Source of the DNA: a virus
Length of the DNA: 39,215 nt
IMG/VR virus record: IMGVR_UViG_3300043773_000327
Span: 1 to 39,215 of that record
Strand: one strand, 5' to 3'
In this document: positions 32,766 through 37,037 of the stretch, piece after piece
Position numbering within the stretch: position 1 is the first letter of the stretch
Layout: the number at the start of each line of letters is the position of its first letter
Made by a program: the position numbers and the translations under genes
The notes under the pieces: model-generated
What the model was told of the DNA's origin: nothing
What the model saw: the letters and a program-made list of their open reading frames with translations, nothing else
Database searches by the model: none

Positions 32766-32941
32766 TAGTCTTTCCAATCTATCGGTGTTGGTGCGGTGCT
32801 GATTGCCCCACACTCCTTGCATTCCTGTCGTAGGTCATACCAACCTACTTCTCTTGTCTCTTCATCCCACATCACGGTGATTGTAAACATCTTGCAACCA
32901 CAGATACAGGTGAAGATAGGTGTACCTCTAAGGTCTAGCAC
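32765..32941 (-). CDS. 58-aa zinc-ribbon protein
   Basis: GTG at 32941 shares one base with the preceding stop and follows AGAGG. The product has CICGCKMF near residue 12 and ECKECGA near residue 43, two Cys pairs making one ribbon, with a beta strand ITVMWDEETREVGWYDL between. Adjacent to the FmdB-like gene, so possibly an old duplication with a different core. Role unknown. Confidence 0.58.
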   Translation of the reverse strand: MLDLRGTPIFTCICGCKMFTITVMWDEETREVGWYDLRQECKECGAISTAPTPIDWKD

Positions 32942-33369
32942 TAGTACCAACCTCTGCGCTGGCTGTGTGACCACGCCTTGCACGGTGTCCCGTAGCGGTG
33001 GGAGATGTACTTGTAGGCGTTGAGTATCTGTATTGCTGGGTCTTTACTCGTCTCCTTCAATACCTGTCCGATACCGAATGCGCTACTACCCTGTTGGTTC
33101 TTTGCTAAATGGTCGAAGCGACTCTCCTTCATAAACAATGAGTAGGCACAACGTCGCTGAGTTCTATCCCAGTTCCACCCTGCCTTAGCAAATCTCATTG
33201 CCATTATCTTGTTGTCCCGCTTCTGTTCCATTGTCGCCTTGGTCTGTGGCTCAGGCTTTGGCTTGGTATGGTTGAGGTTTACCCCGACCTGCACCTGTAC
33301 ATCATTACCGAATGGGGCAAACAAGATTGCCGTGACTAGGATTGAGACTGCTATTAGATGTCTTTTCAT
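32941..33369 (-). CDS. exported lytic-transglycosylase-like protein
   Basis: 142 residues. Residues 1-20 are a signal/anchor (MKRHLIAVSILVTAILFAPF), followed by a Pro/Lys-rich spacer. CAYSLFMKESRF carries the probable catalytic Glu82, and NQQGSSAFGIGQ is the SLT-type Gly-rich strand. Cys74 and Cys130 could form a disulphide. The tail AWSHSQRRGWY resembles resuscitation-factor and related lysozyme-like domains. It would cut peptidoglycan glycan strands outside the membrane. It is not in the lysis cassette but between regulatory genes, so an entry, superinfection or wall-remodelling role is possible. ATGA overlap with WhiB. Confidence 0.72.
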   Translation of the reverse strand: MKRHLIAVSILVTAILFAPFGNDVQVQVGVNLNHTKPKPEPQTKATMEQKRDNKIMAMRFAKAGWNWDRTQRRCAYSLFMKESRFDHLAKNQQGSSAFGIGQVLKETSKDPAIQILNAYKYISHRYGTPCKAWSHSQRRGWY

Positions 33370-33719
33370 CCGTAAAGTTTAGCAAGTATCTTGCGAACTT
33401 CGCGTCTGTGCCTCTGTTCTGCGGTCACAATCTTCTCGTTGCTTCTGTGTTTCAGTAAACGATAACGTTCTGATACCAACATCCCGCCCCAGATAGTGCC
33501 CCATCCACCCCAGAACTGCACGTTCTCAGGCTCTAGCCCCTCTTCTAAGCACTTATCTTTGACTGGGCAAGTGCGACATAGGGTAATCGCTTCAACGCTA
33601 CGCAAGACTTGGAGTGCTCGTTCGTCAGGATAGATTGAGTTCTCGTAGTGCCACAAGTCAGGGTCAGGGTGTCGGTTACAGTTTCCCTCTGCGTGCCAAC
33701 GCTTGTCCTTTAGTGTCAT
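33366..33719 (-). CDS. whiB: WhiB-family iron-sulphur regulator
   Basis: 117 residues with the full Wbl signature: Cys14, then Cys48-x2-Cys51-x5-Cys57 for a 4Fe-4S cluster, followed by GGWGTIWGG (residues 71-79; the family G(V/I)WGG turn) and a basic C-terminus (RHRREVRKILAKL) for DNA contact. WhiB proteins bind sigma region 4 and are confined to actinobacteria and their phages, so this is the strongest host indicator. It may reprogramme host promoters or exclude other phages. Coupled on both sides (TAATG upstream, ATGA downstream). Confidence 0.9.
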   Translation of the reverse strand: MTLKDKRWHAEGNCNRHPDPDLWHYENSIYPDERALQVLRSVEAITLCRTCPVKDKCLEEGLEPENVQFWGGWGTIWGGMLVSERYRLLKHRSNEKIVTAEQRHRREVRKILAKLYG

Positions 33720-33946
33720 TAGATGACCACCTTCAGTTCTGCAACTGGCAAGATGTTCACGACTTCGCCCTCTGTTTCATCTGACCAATTCAAATGCGCT
33801 TCCGATTGGTTGTCGTAAAGCCACTCGTCCTGTTCTCTAAGAGTCATACTGCCCCAGTTGCTGGGTAGTTCGGTGCCCTCTGGTAGCCAGACGTTGACCA
33901 CCTTCACGCCCTTTGTTTCGTAGGTAACTCTGAATTGTTTACTCAT
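33719..33946 (-). CDS. 75-aa small protein, unknown
   Basis: MSKQFRVTYETKGVKVVNVW, then LPEGTELPSNWGSMTLREQD: a beta-rich start followed by an acidic helix and a hydrophobic end (NILPVAELKVVI). Stop overlaps the WhiB ATG. The upstream gene overlaps by eight bases. The pattern resembles small proteins common in actinophage accessory operons. No function assigned. Confidence 0.58.
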   Translation of the reverse strand: MSKQFRVTYETKGVKVVNVWLPEGTELPSNWGSMTLREQDEWLYDNQSEAHLNWSDETEGEVVNILPVAELKVVI

Positions 33947-34121
33947 CTATCTCGTCCTCTAATTCTTCGACCTCAAAGAAGTACTCCACGTTGTAACCGC
34001 TATCGGATTCTTTAAGTCTGTTGCGTAGTTCAATACCTTTGTCTCTTGCTTCCTCGAAGTTGGCGAACTCATCTGTCAATGAGATAACAACCTTACAAAC
34101 CTGTACGTTATAGCGTTTCAT
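33939..34121 (-). CDS. 60-aa acidic small protein, unknown
   Basis: MKRYNVQVCKVVISLTDEFA, then NFEEARDKGIELRNRLKESD: a beta-alpha-beta look with a strongly acidic tail (EVEELEDEIDE). It overlaps its neighbours on both sides by 8 and 14 bases, which supports translation by coupling. Function unknown. Confidence 0.58.
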   Translation of the reverse strand: MKRYNVQVCKVVISLTDEFANFEEARDKGIELRNRLKESDSGYNVEYFFEVEELEDEIDE

Positions 34122-34218
34122 CTTCGTCCCCCTCTGTCAAAAGTCCTAGTTCTTTCATCAACTCTAACGCTTCGTTGAGTGTATCGATTGCGCTTTTAAT
34201 CTGTTGCTCCGTTGTCAT
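34108..34218 (-). CDS. 36-aa helical peptide
   Basis: ATG at 34218 shares one base with the upstream stop (TAATG). MTTEQQIKSAIDTLNEALEL, then MKELGLLTEGDEDETL: one amphipathic helix and an acidic tail. Ends inside the next gene. Real by overlap pattern; function unknown. Confidence 0.5.
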   Translation of the reverse strand: MTTEQQIKSAIDTLNEALELMKELGLLTEGDEDETL

Positions 34219-34361
34219 TAGTTTTCCCCTGTCTTTAGTGTCCATAGTAATGCGGTTTCCCACGCTTTAAGTTCGCCCTCTGTGAGGTAACTAAACTCTC
34301 TGTTGATTAGTTCGTTTTGTATGAAGTTAATCTCGTACTTAATCTCATCTTTTGTTTTCAT
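34218..34361 (-). CDS. 47-aa helical peptide
   Basis: ATG at 34361 follows GACAGGGG, a ribosome site type used repeatedly by early genes. MKTKDEIKYEINFIQNELIN, then REFSYLTEGELKAWETALLW: two helices with an aromatic turn. Coupled to its neighbours. Function unknown. Confidence 0.5.
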   Translation of the reverse strand: MKTKDEIKYEINFIQNELINREFSYLTEGELKAWETALLWTLKTGEN

Positions 34362-34426
34362 TTTCTTTTCCCCTGTCCGTGTGTGCATTGGTTAATTGGT
34401 ACTAAGCAATCTCCGCATAGTGGCAT
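34358..34426 (-). CDS. 22-aa Cys-rich micropeptide
   Basis: ATG at 34426 lies directly after the upstream stop; the TGA overlaps the next ATG. The product begins MPLCGDCLVPINQCTHGQGK, with four potential zinc ligands (Cys-x2-Cys, then Cys-x-His), followed by RK. Very small, so uncertain, but it fits the coupled chain exactly. Confidence 0.42.
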   Translation of the reverse strand: MPLCGDCLVPINQCTHGQGKRK

Positions 34427-34588
34427 TTACTCGCCCCAATACTCTAAGATTGTACGCATTGTTAGGCAGATTTTACAATCGCATTCCTCGTTTGTCATCT
34501 GCACAATAAACTCTAGGTGTGAGTAGTTGTCCTCATAGATTGTTGTAAGTAGTTCGTCTATGGTGTAGGGCTTAGTAGTTGTGCTCAT
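34427..34588 (-). CDS. 53-aa small protein with Cys motif
   Basis: ATG at 34588 sits in an ATGA overlap with the upstream stop. The product has an acidic helix start (DELLTTIYEDNYSHLEFI) and ECDCKICLTM around residue 36-44, a Cys-x-Cys-x2-Cys cluster. Unknown function; possibly a zinc-bound adaptor. Confidence 0.52.
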   Translation of the reverse strand: MSTTTKPYTIDELLTTIYEDNYSHLEFIVQMTNEECDCKICLTMRTILEYWGE

Positions 34589-34902
34589 TCGTCGCTCTCT
34601 AACTCTTCCTCTAACTCCGCAAGGGCTTCGTTGAAGATGTCGTTATAGTAGAGATAAAGGTCAAGGCTCATTAAGTTATAGATACTTATCTCCCCGCCTT
34701 GCCCTAGTTCTGCGTAGCCCCTGTCGTTGTATTCGCTGGGCATTGCTTGCCATTCCTCTACAATTTGGTTGTAGTAGATAGGGAGATAACCGTCTATCCA
34801 CTCGCCCGAATTGTCGCGGATTTCGTCAAGGGTTACATAGCCCTTTTCAATCTCGGTTTTGAATTCGTCTTTCATTTGTTGCTTGGTTGTTGTTGCATTC
34901 AT
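34585..34902 (-). CDS. acidic small protein, unknown (actinophage-like)
   Basis: 105 residues: MNATTTKQQMKDEFKTEIEK, then GYVTLDEIRDNSGEWIDGYL and PIYYNQIVEEWQAMPSEYND, ending with an acidic helix (EALAELEEELESDE). The GEWIDGYLPIYYxxIVxEW pattern is one I associate with short, widespread actinophage proteins of unknown role. Recurrent GACAGGAG precedes the ATG. Confidence 0.6.
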   Translation of the reverse strand: MNATTTKQQMKDEFKTEIEKGYVTLDEIRDNSGEWIDGYLPIYYNQIVEEWQAMPSEYNDRGYAELGQGGEISIYNLMSLDLYLYYNDIFNEALAELEEELESDE

Positions 34903-34906
34903 TTCG

Positions 34907-34993
34907 TTATTCTCCTGTCATTTCGTCGTTGATTAGTAAACCTGCGATACAGAGTAAGACTATCGGGGCAAGGGCTAGAAGTAAAGCGTTCAC
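34907..34993 (-). CDS. 28-aa single-membrane-span peptide
   Basis: GTG at 34993 follows AGGACA and overlaps the upstream stop (GTGA). Product MNALLLALAPIVLLCIAGLL, then INDEMTGE: one transmembrane helix with a short acidic tail. Very small; supported by coupling and composition. Confidence 0.45.
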   Translation of the reverse strand: MNALLLALAPIVLLCIAGLLINDEMTGE

Positions 34994-35127
34994 AATCTGT
35001 CCTCACAATCTCTGCTCATTGTGTCGCCACAATCGGGGCAGACTTGGCGATAGCATTCGACGTCGTGCCCCTCTATGTCGCAATCCTCCCAAATCCAATC
35101 GCTCACGCAATCCTGAATTGTTCTCAT
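34990..35127 (-). CDS. 45-aa Cys-rich small protein
   Basis: ATG at 35127 overlaps the upstream stop. Six Cys residues: DC near 6, DC near 15, EC near 24, VCPDCGD at 29-34 and DC near 40, probably one or two zinc sites. Acidic. Stop overlaps the next GTG. Unknown function. Confidence 0.5.
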   Translation of the reverse strand: MRTIQDCVSDWIWEDCDIEGHDVECYRQVCPDCGDTMSRDCEDRL

Positions 35128-35318
35128 TTGTTGCCCTCACAATCTGCATAGACGGGCTCTGTAACCCACTCGCCGTTAGGCGCGTTTTGGTAGGTGATGA
35201 GTTGCTGAGTCTCACCCGTAGCGCACCCGTTCGCGGTACCTAGTGCCCCAATGATGAGGACGATAAGGAAGAGGAACGCTCCGCCTATTGCTAAGGTTGC
35301 CTTTGTTAGCGTGTCCAT
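35124..35318 (-). CDS. 64-aa membrane-anchored or exported protein
   Basis: ATG at 35318 is chosen because it overlaps the upstream stop (TAATG) and starts at MDTLTKATLAIGGAFLFLIV. This is a single hydrophobic segment followed by LIIGALGTANGCATGE, so cleavage or lipidation near the Cys is possible, and a second Cys lies near the C-terminus. A small surface protein, for example for superinfection exclusion, is possible but unproven. Confidence 0.52.
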   Translation of the reverse strand: MDTLTKATLAIGGAFLFLIVLIIGALGTANGCATGETQQLITYQNAPNGEWVTEPVYADCEGNK

Positions 35319-35425
35319 TAGTTGCCCCCCTTGCTTTCGTTTGCTTCCCAAAACTTGCCCCAAAATTCGGCTTGCTCTTCTTGGATTTCCTTAAGTAATT
35401 CCTGAGTGAATAGTGGCGCGGTCAT
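35318..35425 (-). CDS. 35-aa helical peptide
   Basis: From ATG 35425 in a TAATG overlap. MTAPLFTQELLKEIQEEQAE, then FWGKFWEANESKGGN: one amphipathic acidic helix with three aromatic residues. A longer upstream frame is rejected because it would run into the preceding gene. Unknown. Confidence 0.48.
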   Translation of the reverse strand: MTAPLFTQELLKEIQEEQAEFWGKFWEANESKGGN

Positions 35426-35742
35426 TAGTTCGCCCCCTGTAAACTCTCGGCAATTGCTCGGCGGACGTAATTTTGGTGCTTGCTTGTTGTCACGCTGAAC
35501 TTCTGCTCTACGACGTACCAACCCTCCAAGAGGGAGAACCAAGCGATAGGGGTACCGTAGGAATAGACGACATACGCCCCGCCGTTTTCATTCATAACCC
35601 CGCCTAATTTTAGGGCGTCGGTTTCGTTTAGGCGTCCCGTTTCAGGGGTGTAGTTCTTGTACTTACCCGTAAGGGCGGACGCCTTGAACTCTTGGCGGGT
35701 TGTGATGTAGTGCATAGCGTCGCGCTGGTTTAGTTGCTTCAT
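35425..35742 (-). CDS. conserved small phage protein, unknown
   Basis: 105 residues beginning MKQLNQRDAMHYITTRQEFK and containing VYSYGTPIAWFSLLEGWYVV, a motif I associate with small proteins in many phages. Alpha/beta with basic tail (HQNYVRRAIAES). AACGAAAGGCA precedes the ATG. Function unknown. Confidence 0.65.
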   Translation of the reverse strand: MKQLNQRDAMHYITTRQEFKASALTGKYKNYTPETGRLNETDALKLGGVMNENGGAYVVYSYGTPIAWFSLLEGWYVVEQKFSVTTSKHQNYVRRAIAESLQGAN

Positions 35743-35835
35743 TTTGTGCCTTTCGTTTGGTAGTGCTTGGGTGTTTCCCGTACCCCGCTATAGTCTCGAA
35801 CTATTCGCACTCTGTAAAGTGTGCGGGGCTATGAT

Positions 35836-35997
35836 TTACCTCACTTGTACGGCTACTAATTCCTCAATCTCATCAGCGAGGGTTGCAAGTTGCTTGCAAT
35901 ATGCTGGGTCAAAATCTGTGCTTTCTGCCTTGCTATGAAGTGCGAGAATAATCCTCACCCAATCGCCCTCACTAAGTTCTAATGTCGCTGTGTTCAT
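35836..35997 (-). CDS. 53-aa first gene of the minus-strand block
   Basis: ATG at 35997 follows AACGAAAGGCA. MNTATLELSEGDWVRIILAL, then HSKAESTDFDPAYCKQLATL and a helix (ADEIEELVAVQV). It would be the first translated gene after the minus-strand promoter. A short C/G-rich hairpin region (35780..35827) separates it from the next gene. No family recognised. Confidence 0.58.
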   Translation of the reverse strand: MNTATLELSEGDWVRIILALHSKAESTDFDPAYCKQLATLADEIEELVAVQVR

Positions 35998-36031
35998 TTT
36001 GTTGCCTTTCGTTAGGGGGCTTTCTGCCCTT

Positions 36032-36108
36032 GTGAGATAACTCTCTCACGCTCACGGCTACCTTGTCAACCCCAAATCGTGTGATGTCCATCACATTATC
36101 GGACAAGG
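36032..36108 (-). promoter_or_regulatory. operator-like palindromes upstream of the minus-strand block
   Basis: Three inverted repeats lie in 80 bases: GTGAGA/TCTCAC (36032..36049), TGTGATG-TC-CATCACA (36080..36095), and an outer CCTTGTC/GACAAGG pair (36061..36067 with 36102..36108) that encloses the second. On the minus strand a TTGACA hexamer is at 36069..36064 and GATAAT at 36100..36095. None of the -35/-10 spacings is ideal. Best read as a regulated promoter zone for WhiB and the small genes. Confidence 0.45.
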
Positions 36109-36292
36109 GGAAAACCCCTAAAGCACACAAGGGGGAGAATGTCAAGGGTGAAACCCTGTGAGTTACATCACACCAACGGAACCTCTAACAATGGAGGGAT
36201 GGTTGAAGATTCAACTACTTCTAGGATTCTAGATTTTATTTCATAACGGGGGGGAAACTTCGACCTGCAGGGGAGATAGTTCACCCCTTAGT

Positions 36293-36356
36293 TTATCCAC
36301 AATAGTTATCCACAATGTTAATAAACTTGTGGAAAACTCTGATTAAGTTATCCACA
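36293..36356 (+). other. cluster of DnaA boxes, probable replication origin
   Basis: Perfect TTATCCACA boxes lie at 36293..36301, 36306..36314 and 36348..36356. A reverse-strand variant (TGTGGAAAA) lies at 36328..36336. Four boxes in 64 bases, within a non-coding region between divergent transcription units and beside A/T-rich DNA, make this a credible origin that uses host DnaA. The phage has a helicase and primase but no recognisable initiator or polymerase. Confidence 0.7.
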
Positions 36357-36485
36357 GCCCCAGTCAATGGGGCATAAGTCAAGCATTCATAGAGAGATAG
36401 TCAGATACCCGTCAGGGTGTCCAACTCTTACCGTCAGGTAGAGGGTTAGACATTTGAGGGGGGAGTGTATTAATTTGATGCGGGT

Positions 36486-36527
36486 GGGAGATATAGTCTC
36501 CCGACTAAATTTTCTGTTATATCTCCC
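36486..36527 (+). promoter_or_regulatory. mutually exclusive hairpins (attenuator-like)
   Basis: GGGAGATATA (36486..36495) can pair with TATATCTCCC (36518..36527). The same left arm GGGAGA can instead pair with TCTCCC (36497..36502). Only one can form at a time, the arrangement of attenuators and riboswitches. A C-rich tract rather than a T-tract follows. Confidence 0.4.
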
Positions 36528-36533
36528 CCCCCT

Positions 36534-36578
36534 TATATAGGCTCTGACCAGCACTTTTGCTGAGTCAGGGACTATATA
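36534..36578 (+). other. long stem-loop
   Basis: TATATAG/CTATATA outer arms (36534..36540 with 36572..36578), TGAC/GTCA inside and a CAGCA-CTTT-TGCTG tip make an almost continuous 20-bp stem. Could be a replication or packaging structure, or an RNA processing site. Confidence 0.5.
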
Positions 36579-36600
36579 GAGAAATAAATAAAAATATATA

Positions 36601-36663
36601 GAAACCGTGTGTTCGGTTTCGGTACTTCCTACAGGTTATCTTATATGTAATGATTTATCATTA
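36601..36663 (+). other. two palindromic hairpins
   Basis: GAAACCG-TGTGTT-CGGTTTC at 36601..36620 and TAATGAT-TT-ATCATTA at 36648..36663. Both are perfect in the stem. Neither is followed by a T-run. The second is typical of a regulator-binding palindrome. Confidence 0.5.
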
Positions 36664-36670
36664 TAGTTCT

Positions 36671-36717
36671 AAACGAACTCGCTTCGTTTGGGACTACGCT
36701 CGTTCGTTATATATAAT
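36671..36717 (+). promoter_or_regulatory. probable late promoter with overlapping hairpins
   Basis: TTGGGA (36688..36693), 18 bases, then a perfect TATAAT (36712..36717). AAACGAA/TTCGTTT (36671..36677 with 36683..36689) and the alternative AACGAAC/GTTCGTT (36672..36678 with 36702..36708) overlap the -35. About 320 bases before terL. Confidence 0.45.
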
Positions 36718-36885
36718 ATATAAATATATAACTGACTAAATGTTGAGTAAACGCCAGAGTTATGCCGTTACTCAGATAGCGTTATTAGACCGCTTTATAG
36801 CCCCCAGAGGGCGACTGATTTGCACCCCCAGGACTGAGACCTCTCGCAGAAAGTTGAAACACTGGTGGTGAGTTAGAGCAGTACG

Positions 36886-36952
36886 AGTTCCTTAGCATTT
36901 GGATAATGCGCCGCCTCTGGCGGAGATATGGGTTCGATTCCCTTTGGGATAA
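36886..36952 (+). ncRNA. tRNA-like cloverleaf with three-base anticodon loop
   Basis: A 67-base stretch has tRNA elements in order: acceptor arms with 5 of 7 pairs (36886..36892 with 36945..36951), TA at positions 8-9, D arm GCAT-TTGGATA-ATGC, a hairpin CCGCC-TCT-GGCGG in the anticodon place, a four-base variable loop, and a T arm whose loop is TTCGATT. The anticodon loop has only three bases and the acceptor is weak, with no CCA. It is therefore a tRNA-Arg(TCT)-like relic or mimic rather than a normal tRNA. Confidence 0.42.
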
Positions 36953-36970
36953 TGACTACTACGACTGACG

Positions 36971-37015
36971 GGGTTGATGCTGCGAGCAGACCAAGGGTGA
37001 AAGCCCCAGCAACCC
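36971..37015 (+). other. three-way-junction leader before terL
   Basis: GGGTTG (36971..36976) pairs with CAACCC (37010..37015), enclosing CTGC-GA-GCAG (36980..36989) and GGG-TGAAAG-CCC (36995..37006). A compact structure ends about 20 bases before the terminase start. Confidence 0.4.
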
Positions 37016-37037
37016 GCAACTAAGGATGGGACACCAA

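Larger units (their letters stand above)
36109..37037. other. non-coding intergenic region with origin and structured RNA
   Basis: About 930 bases without a supported gene. Besides the entries listed separately, it holds GGGG-AAAA-CCCC (36107..36118), two small GTCA-loop hairpins (36406..36440), several homopolymer G/C tracts, and A/T-rich stretches around 36580..36600 and 36705..36732. The density of hairpins suggests replication, packaging or RNA-processing signals. Confidence 0.6.

Noticed and set aside
36841-36960. A normal functional tRNA gene
   Set aside because: The T loop and D loop are good, but the anticodon loop has three bases, the acceptor stem has two mismatches, and CCA is absent. 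Reported as tRNA-like only.
36961-37025. SAM-type riboswitch before terL
   Set aside because: Only a short GAAAGCCCCAGCAACC-like stretch resembles one; the core helices and pseudoknot partner are not found.
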